From: Clostridia bacterium
GTDB taxonomy: Bacteria; Bacillota; Clostridia; Oscillospirales; Acutalibacteraceae
Reading direction: 5' to 3'
NCBI GenBank assembly: GCA_017480265.1
Contig: JAFVAZ010000070.1
Span: 1-17,468 of the forward strand
DNA length: 17,468 nucleotides
The notes under the pieces are model-generated. The model ran no database searches and was not told where the DNA came from. It saw only the letters and a list, made by a program, of their open reading frames with translations. Positions within the stretch are counted from its first letter, which is position 1. Every line of letters begins with the position of its first letter. The position numbers were made by a program, and so were the translations under genes. Of this stretch, positions 8,381 to 16,120 are shown piece by piece.

Positions 8381-8446
8381 AGCGGTATCCTTTATTTAAA
8401 GTAGAGTCTTTTAATGTGTAATTACGCTTACTTGTGAGCAACTTGG

Positions 8447-9193
8447 CTATCGTGAGCTTAACCATACCTTAGATAAGAATTCTTTCACACGGCAATGCGT
8501 AGGCTGAGTAAAAAATTCCATAGGGGGCTTGTCTTCTATTATACTGCCTTCGTTTATAAAGAGTATCCGCGTTGCGATTTCTTTTGCAAAGTTCATTTCG
8601 TGCGTCACTACAAACATAGTCATGCCGGTAGATGCTAGTTCTCTCATCACATTTAGTACTTCGCCCACCATTTCAGGGTCTAAAGCAGAGGTTGGCTCAT
8701 CAAAGAGCATGACTTCAGGATGTACAGCTAGAGCCCGTATAATAGCGATCCTCTGTTGTTGCCCTCCGGAGAGTTGATTTGGATAATTATTGATTTTTTT
8801 TTCTAAGCCTACTTTCTTCAATAAATCCACAGCCTCAATCTCGGCTTCTGCCGGAGACTTCAGCTTAAGGTGCACGGGTGCCAGCATAATATTTTGCTTT
8901 ACTGTCAGGTGAGGAAATAGATTAAACTTCTGGAAAACCATCCCTATTTTCCTTCTTGTTTTATTTATATCACATTTATTGGAAGTAATGTCTTCTCCTT
9001 CGAAGAGGATCTGCCCGGAAGTGGGAGGTTCCAGTAAATTTAAACAGCGCAGAAATGTACTTTTCCCCGAGCCGGAAGGACCAATTACCACAACTTTTTC
9101 GCCTCTTTTTATATGCGTTGTAATGCCCTTCAAGACTCTAGTTCTTTTGCCATTTATGAAGTAGCTTTTATGAATATCATTTATTCTGATCAT
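8447..9193 (-). CDS. Polar amino-acid ABC transporter ATP-binding protein
   Basis: A 248-residue ABC ATPase of the GlnQ/ArtP type that energises amino-acid import at the inner face of the membrane. Motifs in order: Walker A GPSGSGKST at about 38-46; the Q-loop FQKFNLFPH near 88, characteristic of polar amino-acid importers; the signature LSGGQQQR; Walker B LFDEPTSALDPE; and the H-loop VTHEM. All catalytic elements are intact. Its ATG overlaps the stop of the upstream permease as ATGA (4 bp), indicating translational coupling and a single complex with that protein. Specificity is not readable from the ATPase. Confidence 0.95.
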   Translation of the reverse strand: MIRINDIHKSYFINGKRTRVLKGITTHIKRGEKVVVIGPSGSGKSTFLRCLNLLEPPTSGQILFEGEDITSNKCDINKTRRKIGMVFQKFNLFPHLTVKQNIMLAPVHLKLKSPAEAEIEAVDLLKKVGLEKKINNYPNQLSGGQQQRIAIIRALAVHPEVMLFDEPTSALDPEMVGEVLNVMRELASTGMTMFVVTHEMNFAKEIATRILFINEGSIIEDKPPMEFFTQPTHCRVKEFLSKVWLSSR

Positions 9194-10626
9194 TTATTTA
9201 ACCTCTTTTCAAACTTTTTAAGCAATGAAGTTAACCCGACAACTAATATTAAATATATCCCCGCAACTATACTAAGCGGCCTCAAGGCTTCATAAGACAT
9301 GCTTTTGATAATATCCCCTGCTCGAGATAAATCTACAATCCCTATAAATCCTGCTACGGATGTTTCCTTTAGCAGTGTTATTGCTTCACCTGCCAAAGAA
9401 GGCAAGATGTTCTTTAAAGCTTGCGGCAAAATAATTTTAATCAGAGTTGTATTCTGACTTAACCCCAAAGATCTACCGGCTTCCATTTGTCCGTAGTCTA
9501 CAGATTGTATCCCGGCGCGTACATGTTCTGCCACATAAGCTCCGGAGTTAATTCCAAAAGCTAAAATAGCAGCCACAATATTGCTTACTTTAAATGACCC
9601 CAAAATGCCGTAATACATTATAAATAATTGGATTAAAGCGGGGGTACCTCGGATTATGGTGATGTAGGTATCAGCTAAGAAGCTAAAGATCTTTAGCTTC
9701 TTGTTCCCTTTGGAGAATACCTTTATACTTGCGATGATAATCCCGAGAATTATGCCAATAATTGCAGCACACAAGCTCATAAGTAGGGTGTTTTTTAGCC
9801 CCTCGGCTATATAACCTGAGTATTCCACGAATTTATCAGATGTAGAATGGTTTATAGAATAATGTTTACTGATTATTTTATCAAGCTCCCCGTTTTCTTT
9901 AATTTCTTTTATCACGTCATTTATTATACTCAAGAGCTCGTGGTTACCTTTTTTCACAGCAATACTATAGCTCTCGGATGTTAATTCTTCGTCTAATTTA
10001 TGTATTTTATCTTTATTTAAGTTTACTAATTTATCTGCAGCAAAATCATCCACAATCACCGCATCGATTTGCCCTGCCATTAGATCTTGCACAGCATCAA
10101 CATGCTTATCAAATCTGACAACTTTCAGGATATTTTTATCTTCACTACAATAGATATCTGCAGTAGTGCCTATTTGTACCCCAACCACTTTGCCTTCCAA
10201 GTCTTTGCTGTTTTTTATGGCGCTGTCTTTAGCTATTACGATAGCTTGTGAGGTTTCAAAATATGGTTCAGAGAAATCGAGATTTTTAGCTCTTTCCGGA
10301 GTCTCACTTAATCCTGCACATACAAAGTCACAGAAGCTATTTTTAAGCTCAAAGGTCAAAGAATCAATGGAAACGTTATTCACTTTAAGCTTTACCGATA
10401 ATTTATCAGCAACTTTCTGAGCAATATCGATATCTACTCCTTTAAGCACATTATTTTCCAAATACTCAAAAGGCTCAAAAGGCGCACTTGTACTCATTGT
10501 AATAAATCCATCTGATTTAATCTTAGCAATAGAAGATTGCGCATCAGCAAATGTATAGACGGTACAAAAAACTGAAAATGTAAAAACAGCAAAAAAAGTG
10601 ACAACTGTTTTACAAAAAATTTTCAT
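9190..10626 (-). CDS. Amino-acid ABC transporter: fused substrate-binding protein and permease
   Basis: A 478-residue fusion of a substrate-binding domain to a permease, like GlnP-type proteins of Gram-positive bacteria. Residues 1-28 are a signal sequence or anchor (TFA before the probable cleavage site). About 30-255 form a family 3 binding domain: APFEPFEY, VDIDIAQ, ETPERAKNLDFSEPYF with R112 the likely ligand-carboxylate contact, VGVQIGTTAD, and an AVIVDD segment. From about 266 the permease begins with several membrane helices and an EAA loop near 380-412 (YGQMEAGRSLGLS). This gives a membrane-tethered receptor working with the adjacent ATPase. Substrates of this family are glutamine, glutamate, arginine, histidine or similar. 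The decarboxylase downstream makes a basic amino acid attractive, but this is inference. GAGGTG lies 5 nt before the ATG. Confidence 0.94.
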   Translation of the reverse strand: MKIFCKTVVTFFAVFTFSVFCTVYTFADAQSSIAKIKSDGFITMSTSAPFEPFEYLENNVLKGVDIDIAQKVADKLSVKLKVNNVSIDSLTFELKNSFCDFVCAGLSETPERAKNLDFSEPYFETSQAIVIAKDSAIKNSKDLEGKVVGVQIGTTADIYCSEDKNILKVVRFDKHVDAVQDLMAGQIDAVIVDDFAADKLVNLNKDKIHKLDEELTSESYSIAVKKGNHELLSIINDVIKEIKENGELDKIISKHYSINHSTSDKFVEYSGYIAEGLKNTLLMSLCAAIIGIILGIIIASIKVFSKGNKKLKIFSFLADTYITIIRGTPALIQLFIMYYGILGSFKVSNIVAAILAFGINSGAYVAEHVRAGIQSVDYGQMEAGRSLGLSQNTTLIKIILPQALKNILPSLAGEAITLLKETSVAGFIGIVDLSRAGDIIKSMSYEALRPLSIVAGIYLILVVGLTSLLKKFEKRLNK

Positions 10627-10668
10627 GAATACACCTCAGGAAATATTAAGATTATTTTACCTCTAAAA

Positions 10669-10697
10669 AGTATAATATTTTACAAGTCTTAATTCAA
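10669..10697 (-). promoter_or_regulatory. Promoter of the amino-acid transporter operon
   Basis: TTGAAT (-35, 10692-10697) and TATACT (-10, 10669-10674) with exactly 17 nt between, about 45 bp upstream of the transporter ATG on the minus strand. Probably drives the transporter and possibly the whole downstream block to ricT. Confidence 0.7.
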
Positions 10698-10849
10698 GCA
10701 TAGGCTTGCGACAAATAGGTGGGAGGTCCATTTTCCACTCGCTTTATTTATGTATTTTCTAGGTTGCACGAATTAATATTTAAGTTCAAATAATTGCCAA
10801 ATAGACAAAAATAAAATAAAAAAATATGAAGTATGATGTGAATATATAC

Positions 10850-10878
10850 TTGACAAGGATATTTTGAAATGTTATAAT
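10850..10878 (+). promoter_or_regulatory. Consensus sigma-A promoter of the AAA+ gene
   Basis: Perfect TTGACA (10850-10855) and perfect TATAAT (10873-10878) separated by 17 nt. Transcription should start near 10885, which rules out the ATG at 10877 and supports the ATG at 10931. Confidence 0.9.
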
Positions 10879-10930
10879 GTATTGTAATTTGCAAATTAAA
10901 AATACTTATAAAAAAACAAAGGAGAAAAAA

Positions 10931-12727
10931 ATGAAATCAAAAAACATATTAAAAAAATTACTATCTAATTTACTATGCGTCTCTACAATGGCTGTATCTA
11001 CAGCGTACATATCAGCTAATGAGGAACGACCATTATATAATGGTGAATTTAGTATTTCTATTTTAAAAAACGAAGAATGGACTCCTGGTAAATTAATGAC
11101 GGTTAAAAGTTTAGATGAAGCTGAGAGGTCAGGACTCCCATATAAGATATGTAGTTCTCGTGGCTGTAACACATTCCATGAGATGATTCCGGAAAAAAAA
11201 CCACTGAAAGTTTTAAAGTCCGTTTTTTCTATCGCAAACGGGACATTGGATTTTATTTCGAGATATGCACCAGCTCTTTTTTATGGTGTAGCAGCATTTG
11301 CACTCTTTAAGGATGTTTTAAAAAATATAAAAGAGTTTATTTTTGGCAATAAAAACTACGGTGAAATAGATGAAGTAAGAGATCCTATTGAAGCTATTGC
11401 TAGGTTAGATAAACATTTCGAAGCAATCAAAGGACAAGACAAAGCAAAAGCGGAAATAAGAAAATTTGTTCTGAATGTTGTAGAAGAGAAAAATCAAAGA
11501 GCAAGAGGATTATCTAAGAAAAAAGGTGCGTATATCATTTATTTGGTAGGCGCTTCGGGGGTAGGTAAATCCACTGCGGCAGAGTGTATAGCAATAGCGT
11601 TAAATGGAGAGCAATATAAGGCATATATTATAGAACCTTCAGACATTGACAAGGAATCTAAGAAAGCTAGCGTAGTAGATCAGTTATTTGGCATGAGGAC
11701 TAAAAAAGTCCAAATGAACGAAATATATGAAAAATCTCCATTAATAAAGCAATTAGAAGCTACGCCAAATATGGTTTTGATTATAAATGAATTTGATAAA
11801 ATACCAGACGTCAGAGTGTTAGAAGAAAAAATTAGGACTATCATTGACCATGGATATATTAACGTAAATGGAGATAAAACAAGTTGCTCGAATCTTACAA
11901 TAATTATTACATCTAATGAAAGCATTGGATCTGTGGAAAAAACTGAACATCAAGATGATGGAACAGGCTCTAGGACAAAGGTTGAACACGACAAGGCATT
12001 TTTAAACAGATTAAAAATTGTTGAATTCCAAAACCTAAACGCTAAAGATTATAAGCAAATCGCAAAACCACAGCTTGAAAATTTACAGCAGCGTTATTTC
12101 AATGACTACAATGTTTTAGTTACGTTCGATGATGAGTTATTGGATAAGCTTGCTAATTTAGTAGAAGAAAAAAATCAAGGAGCTAGACCAATTCAAGGAT
12201 TTGTTGATGCCATAAACGACAAGTTGCTAAATACGGTAATATTAGACGGTTCTAAAGATAAAAGTTACGTGGGGAAAGCAGTTAAGGTTTCTTTAGAAAG
12301 AAACGGCGAAGAATATGAGTTTGCGTTATCTAATGATGTAAATTATGAAAAAGTTTTGCAGATCCCATTAAATAGCCTAAAGGATATGTATTCATCCGAG
12401 TACAATATGGGCATTGAAATTTCTGATGAGGCAATAAATGTGATTGCAGAATTTATGAAAAGAAGCAGGGGTAACGCAGGTTTAGCCATAGCTTTTGTCC
12501 AAGCTTTAAATGAAAAAATCATGAAAAGCATAATACTAAAAGACAAAAAGAAAAAATCTTATATTGGAAAATCATTTGAATTCTCGTTGAATAAGCAATT
12601 AAATTGGGAGTTCAAAGAGTCTGACCCTAGAAAACAAAAAGGAAAGACAGTGGAGGAGAACGAGCCTCTTCCAGAGACTAAGCAAATTGTAGAAGAGCAT
12701 GCTACTGAAAGCACAATAGCAGTGTAA
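10931..12727 (+). CDS. Membrane-targeted HSP100/ClpB-type AAA+ ATPase with duplicated lid domain
   Basis: I chose the ATG at 10931 (598 residues): AGGAG lies 7 nt upstream, and the earlier ATG at 10877 overlaps the promoter -10. Residues 1-29 form a signal-like segment (four lysines, hydrophobic stretch, ISA before N30). Residues about 31-105 are an unrecognised segment with C74 and C79; about 112-127 is a second hydrophobic stretch. From about 150 a single AAA+ module resembles the second module of ClpB/HSP100: Walker A GASGVGKST (207-215), Walker B-like LIINEF (283-288), sensor 1 TSNES (327-331), arginine finger R360 in FLNR, and sensor 2 GARP (417-420). The lid (about 393-467) is followed by a second lid-like copy (about 491-564) lacking the sensor 2 arginine, then a charged tail. 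A two-helix hairpin anchor with the ATPase in the cytoplasm fits best. Function unknown; an unfoldase or membrane-complex motor is plausible. Confidence 0.82.
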   Translation: MKSKNILKKLLSNLLCVSTMAVSTAYISANEERPLYNGEFSISILKNEEWTPGKLMTVKSLDEAERSGLPYKICSSRGCNTFHEMIPEKKPLKVLKSVFSIANGTLDFISRYAPALFYGVAAFALFKDVLKNIKEFIFGNKNYGEIDEVRDPIEAIARLDKHFEAIKGQDKAKAEIRKFVLNVVEEKNQRARGLSKKKGAYIIYLVGASGVGKSTAAECIAIALNGEQYKAYIIEPSDIDKESKKASVVDQLFGMRTKKVQMNEIYEKSPLIKQLEATPNMVLIINEFDKIPDVRVLEEKIRTIIDHGYINVNGDKTSCSNLTIIITSNESIGSVEKTEHQDDGTGSRTKVEHDKAFLNRLKIVEFQNLNAKDYKQIAKPQLENLQQRYFNDYNVLVTFDDELLDKLANLVEEKNQGARPIQGFVDAINDKLLNTVILDGSKDKSYVGKAVKVSLERNGEEYEFALSNDVNYEKVLQIPLNSLKDMYSSEYNMGIEISDEAINVIAEFMKRSRGNAGLAIAFVQALNEKIMKSIILKDKKKKSYIGKSFEFSLNKQLNWEFKESDPRKQKGKTVEENEPLPETKQIVEEHATESTIAV

Positions 12728-12756
12728 GAATAATAAAAATAGCATAGCAAAGTATT

Positions 12757-12823
12757 ACCGCATAAAAGGTTACAGTAAATGATATTACTCTCTGATCCTT
12801 TATGCGGTATCTCTTTGTTTTTT
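12757..12823. terminator. Bidirectional terminator between the AAA+ gene and thrS
   Basis: Arms 12757-12769 and 12797-12808 pair over 12 bp (ACCGCATAAAGG type) with one bulged A. The hairpin is followed on plus by CTCTTTGTTTTTT. It lies between convergent stop codons; the T-tract on the minus strand is weaker but present. Confidence 0.85.
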
Positions 12824-12836
12824 AAATTGCAGATGT

Positions 12837-14750
12837 TTATTTTATTTCTTTAGTTGCTATTTCTTTTTCTACAAGAGCTATAAAGTCATCAAGGTTCATG
12901 CTACCTAGGTCACCATCTGCTCTAGAGCGAACAGACACCGTATTGGTATCTAGTTCCTTTTGCCCTACGATCAACATGTAAGGGATCTTTTTTATTTGCG
13001 CATTTCTAATTTTATATCCTATTATCTCAATTTTCGTATCTAGATCGGCACGGATATTTAGCTTTTTTAGGCTTAGTTGTATTTTTTCAGCTTCTTGTGA
13101 AAAAGCTTCGCTGATCGGTAAAACTATAACCTGAACCGGAGATAACCAAAGAGGGAAAGCTCCTGCGAAATGCTCCGTCAGGATTCCGATAAACCTTTCG
13201 ATGCTACCAAAGATAACTCTGTGCAGCATTATCGGGCGATGCTTGAGGCCGTCTTCTCCGATATAAGTCAGATCAAACCTTTCCGGCAACTGGAAGTCTA
13301 ATTGAATAGTGCCGCACTGCCAAGTCCTCTTTAGACTATCTTCTAGATGAAAGTCTATCTTTGGGCCATAAAAAGCTCCGTCGCCCTCATTTATGGTGTA
13401 TTCTCTATTGTTAGCTACTAGAGCGTTCTGCAGAGCTTCTGTTGCTTTTTCCCACTGCTCGTCTGTTCCCATAGAGTTTTCCGGTCGCGTAGAAAGTTCT
13501 ATAGAATATTTAAAGCCAAAAATAGAATAAAAATAGTCAATTAATTTCATTACATTTGCAATCTCAGATTCAACTTGGTTTTCCGTCATAAAAATATGCG
13601 CATCATCTTGTGTAAAGCAGCGGACCCTCATCAAACCGTGCAATACGCCGGAAAGCTCGTGCCGATGAACTAACCCTAACTCTGCGACCCTCTCCGGCAA
13701 ATCTCTATAAGAGTGCATTTTACTCTTATAAACTAGCATCCCGCCCGGACAGTTCATGGGTTTGATTGCGTAGTCTTCTTCATCGATTTTCGTAGTATAC
13801 ATATTATTTTTATAATGATCCCAGTGCCCAGACCTTAGCCACAGGTCTTTGTTTAAAATTATTGGAGTTTTGATTTCGACGTAGCCTGCTTCTTTGTGCT
13901 TTTTGCGCCAGAACTCTTCCAAGGTATTTCTAAGAACCATTCCATTTGCGAAGAAGAACGGGAAGCCAGGCCCTTCGTCGAATATACCATACAACTCCAA
14001 TTCTCTGCCAAGCTTGCGGTGGTCTCTTTTTTTAGCTTCTTCTATTCTCTCCAAATATTCATCCAACATTTGCTTTTTAGGGAAAGATATTCCATAGATC
14101 CTCTGGAGCATCGGTTTTTTTGAATCTCCCCTCCAGTAAGCTCCCGTACAGCTTAGAAGTTTAAAATTTTTCACTCTCCCTGTGGATAACAGATGAGTTC
14201 CTCCACACAGATCCACGAATTCTCCCTGCTGCCTAAAAGTCAGCGTTGCTCCTTTAGAGATTAAATCTTCTATCAACTCGACCTTGTATGGCTGATTTCT
14301 TTCTCTCATAAATCTTATGGCTTCTTCAGGCGTCAGGCTGTATCTTTCTATCTGTAGGTCTTCTTTTACTATTTTTTGCATTTCCTCTTCAATCTTCACA
14401 AGATCTTGTGGAGTTATAGGGGATCCTATATCGAAATCATAATAAAATCCCTCGTCTATAGCAGGTCCGATGGCTAATTTGACGTCCTTGAAGAGTCTGC
14501 ACACAGCTTGAGCCATTATATGGCTCGTAGTGTGCCAGTATGTCTGTTGCCCGGCTTTGTCTGCAAAAGTTAGTATCTCTAATCGGCAATCATTCTGCAG
14601 TTCAGTTTGGACGTCCACTAATTTGCCATCCATCTTGGCTGCACACATATCGTTATATAGTCCTGGACCGATGGATTTTGCTACCTCAAAAACCTTTACC
14701 CCTTTATTAAACTGTTTTACCACATTATTTTTCAAAGTAATATTTATCAT
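12837..14750 (-). CDS. thrS: Threonyl-tRNA synthetase
   Basis: Class IIa synthetase that charges tRNA-Thr and edits mischarged Ser-tRNA-Thr. The start at 14750 gives 637 residues, standard for the family, with AGGAGAG just upstream. An upstream in-frame ATG at 14798 would lie inside the promoter and add 16 atypical residues. Domains: TGS, about 1-60; editing domain with H73/H77 in HTTSH and C182/H186 in CGGTH; catalytic core with C334 (PMNCPGG), motif 2 (RHELSGVLHGLMRVRCFTQ from 363), H385 (another zinc ligand), and motif 3 around HRVIFGSIERF; C-terminal anticodon-binding domain. All key residues look intact. The leader is only about 30 nt, so there is no T-box riboswitch of the kind often found upstream of Firmicute thrS. 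Confidence 0.97.
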   Translation of the reverse strand: MINITLKNNVVKQFNKGVKVFEVAKSIGPGLYNDMCAAKMDGKLVDVQTELQNDCRLEILTFADKAGQQTYWHTTSHIMAQAVCRLFKDVKLAIGPAIDEGFYYDFDIGSPITPQDLVKIEEEMQKIVKEDLQIERYSLTPEEAIRFMRERNQPYKVELIEDLISKGATLTFRQQGEFVDLCGGTHLLSTGRVKNFKLLSCTGAYWRGDSKKPMLQRIYGISFPKKQMLDEYLERIEEAKKRDHRKLGRELELYGIFDEGPGFPFFFANGMVLRNTLEEFWRKKHKEAGYVEIKTPIILNKDLWLRSGHWDHYKNNMYTTKIDEEDYAIKPMNCPGGMLVYKSKMHSYRDLPERVAELGLVHRHELSGVLHGLMRVRCFTQDDAHIFMTENQVESEIANVMKLIDYFYSIFGFKYSIELSTRPENSMGTDEQWEKATEALQNALVANNREYTINEGDGAFYGPKIDFHLEDSLKRTWQCGTIQLDFQLPERFDLTYIGEDGLKHRPIMLHRVIFGSIERFIGILTEHFAGAFPLWLSPVQVIVLPISEAFSQEAEKIQLSLKKLNIRADLDTKIEIIGYKIRNAQIKKIPYMLIVGQKELDTNTVSVRSRADGDLGSMNLDDFIALVEKEIATKEIK

Positions 14751-14788
14751 AATTATCTCTCCTTTATATCTTTGAATATATTTTCTAT

Positions 14789-14817
14789 ATTTTAACATAG
14801 CTTTATAATTAAGTCAA
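14789..14817 (-). promoter_or_regulatory. Promoter of thrS
   Basis: TTGACT (-35, 14812-14817) and TAAAAT (-10, 14789-14794) spaced by 17 nt, placing the transcript start about 30 nt before the thrS ATG at 14750. Confidence 0.78.
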
Positions 14818-14860
14818 TATAAAATAATAATTTTTTATGAAGTGTTTTAGTTAAATATAA

Positions 14861-14901
14861 AAATAAAAGTCAATCCACAAAAATCAGATCAACTTTTATT
14901 T
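14861..14901 (-). terminator. Terminator downstream of the signal-peptide membrane protein gene
   Basis: Arms 14887-14901 and 14861-14875 pair over 15 bp with two G-T wobbles and an 11-nt loop. Read on the minus strand the second arm ends in a T-rich run (CTTTTATTTTTATATTT). Positioned 39 bp after the stop at 14940 and upstream of the thrS promoter. Confidence 0.75.
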
Positions 14902-14939
14902 AACTTTATTAAATTTATATAGTATGGCTAGTACGGCAT

Positions 14940-15740
14940 TTAATCCTTAGCGTAATCTGGCGCAGGGACTGCTATCTGTTGGTCAGTTTGAGCTTTTTCA
15001 TTTTCACTCAAGCTTTCTGCCTGTTGTTGGTCAGTTTGAGCTTTTTTCTCTTTACTAAAGCCCGCGTCAATTTTGTCGCTATCAGTAGTTGCTATGTCCT
15101 CTGTAGATACTATATTATTTATTGATATTGGATTTATAGTCTGCGAGTTATTGCTGTTACCTTTTTGGGGGCGATTGCCTTGCTTTGAGATTAACAGATA
15201 ATTTTTATAAATCAAATTACCCAACCATAAAATACCACCTATGATTGGAACATATATCCATCTGGAAGATGAATTTTTAGTGATTTCAGTAGGTTTCGAA
15301 AAAACTTGCCGCCTAGTTAGAGTTTTATATTTAGATAGTGTTTTCGCAGCATTGACATCCCAATCTGTGAAGAATTTTATCAATTTATCTATAAAAACTA
15401 ACCCATCTTTTAGTTGACAAAAAACAAGCTTTCCATCGTGAATCCATAGATTATCTCCTGAATCGCTTATAAAAATATCTTGTCCACTTTCATATTTATA
15501 GTCTCCATTTTTATATTTTAGTATTGAACTAGTGATTTTTTCATCATTAATTGTGCATTGAACTAATTCTGCATAATTACTGATAATACAGTTACTTGAA
15601 TCAGTTTCCGCCTTCCTTGCAATGGCATAAAATTCATCTGCTGTGAATTTTTGAACATATTCAGATGCAAAAACAAGAGAAACATTAGCAAGTGCCAAAG
15701 AAAATATTAAAACTACTGCAAAAATTTTTTTTATTGTCAT
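14940..15740 (-). CDS. Unrecognised protein with signal peptide, one membrane segment and repeat tail
   Basis: A 266-residue protein I do not recognise. Residues 1-26 are a clear signal peptide (TIKK, hydrophobic core, VFA before S27). Residues about 27-160 form a predicted outside domain with cysteines at 51, 62 and 108 and a beta-rich look (YKYES, DIFISDSGDNLWIHDGK). About 161-184 is a membrane segment with a glycine-rich middle (PIIGGILWLGN). Lysine and arginine immediately after it suggest the C-terminus faces the cytoplasm. The tail (about 185-266) is low-complexity, rich in Q, N, S, D and K, and contains two copies of KAQTDQQ. GGAGG lies 9 nt before the ATG, and a strong promoter and a terminator frame it as a single-gene unit. 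The unrelated neighbouring AAA+ protein also combines a signal-like start with a second hydrophobic segment. Confidence 0.85.
   Translation of the reverse strand: MTIKKIFAVVLIFSLALANVSLVFASEYVQKFTADEFYAIARKAETDSSNCIISNYAELVQCTINDEKITSSILKYKNGDYKYESGQDIFISDSGDNLWIHDGKLVFCQLKDGLVFIDKLIKFFTDWDVNAAKTLSKYKTLTRRQVFSKPTEITKNSSSRWIYVPIIGGILWLGNLIYKNYLLISKQGNRPQKGNSNNSQTINPISINNIVSTEDIATTDSDKIDAGFSKEKKAQTDQQQAESLSENEKAQTDQQIAVPAPDYAKD
14977..15046 (-). repeat. Two 22-bp direct repeats, 48-bp period, within the membrane protein gene
   Basis: Exact 22-bp copies at 14977-14998 and 15025-15046, coding for KAQTDQQ in each. The 48-bp period equals 16 codons, so copy-number change would keep the frame. Confidence 0.9.
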
Positions 15741-15780
15741 TTTTTATTTCCTCCATTTTTATTACAACGTAAAACTAGAA

Positions 15781-15846
15781 CTTCAATTTATTATATCACA
15801 TTCAGCATTAGTTTGTCAAATTATATTACCCGGTATTAAATTGAAG
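15781..15846. repeat. 10-bp inverted repeat flanking the promoter
   Basis: CTTCAATTTA at 15781-15790 and its exact reverse complement at 15837-15846 enclose the -35 and -10 elements. Could be operator half-sites, or chance in AT-rich DNA. Confidence 0.4.
15790..15819 (-). promoter_or_regulatory. Promoter of the signal-peptide membrane protein gene
   Basis: Perfect TTGACA (15814-15819) and perfect TATAAT (15790-15795), 18 nt apart, on the minus strand. The transcript should start about 40 nt before the ATG at 15740. Confidence 0.85.
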
Positions 15847-16053
15847 GCAAAAGTAGATTTTAATTTTATAAAATAGTGAGATAAATGCAAATGCATAAAA
15901 AAATAAAAAAATATTGTGCAAAAGTGAATAGGTGCGAAATAAATCAAACTAGGAAATTAAAAAATAAAAAATGATCGACTCAAATCGATTTAATTTATAA
16001 AAATACATGAAATATAATTATTTTTCTAAGCTATAAAAGAGCTATAATATTGT

Positions 16054-16089
16054 AAACAAGTCGGCTAAAACCTTAACATTTACTTGTTT
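16054..16089. repeat. Inverted repeat upstream of the leader-peptide operon promoter
   Basis: AAACAAGT (16054-16061) and ACTTGTTT (16082-16089) with a 20-nt spacer, ending about 31 bp before the -35 element. No gene precedes it on the plus strand, so an operator is more natural than a terminator, though TTTTTG follows it. Confidence 0.4.
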
Positions 16090-16120
16090 TTGAAAAAAAA
16101 TAAAAAATTCTAAAAATATA

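Larger units (their letters stand above)
10627..10930. other. Divergent intergenic region between transporter and AAA+ gene
   Basis: A 304-bp non-coding stretch holding two divergent promoters, one leftward (10669-10697) and one rightward (10850-10878). Between them, about 150 bp of AT-rich sequence shows only a weak 6-bp hairpin near 10720-10740. No RNA gene or open frame was recognised. Confidence 0.6.

Noticed and set aside
10715..10745. Small hairpin in the divergent region before the AAA+ gene
   Set aside because: Only 6 bp with a wobble and no T-tract; too weak to call a terminator or operator.
10877..10930. Upstream ATG extending the AAA+ protein by 18 residues
   Set aside because: It overlaps the -10 TATAAT box and precedes the expected transcript start; the ATG at 10931 has an AGGAG site.
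14751..14798. Extended N-terminus of thrS
   Set aside because: The extension starts in the promoter -10 region, and the family start and ribosome site are at 14750.
16031..16048. Extra TATAAT with a repeated AGCTATAA motif upstream of the leader operon
   Set aside because: No -35-like hexamer at 16-18 nt; the element pair at 16121-16149 is much better.
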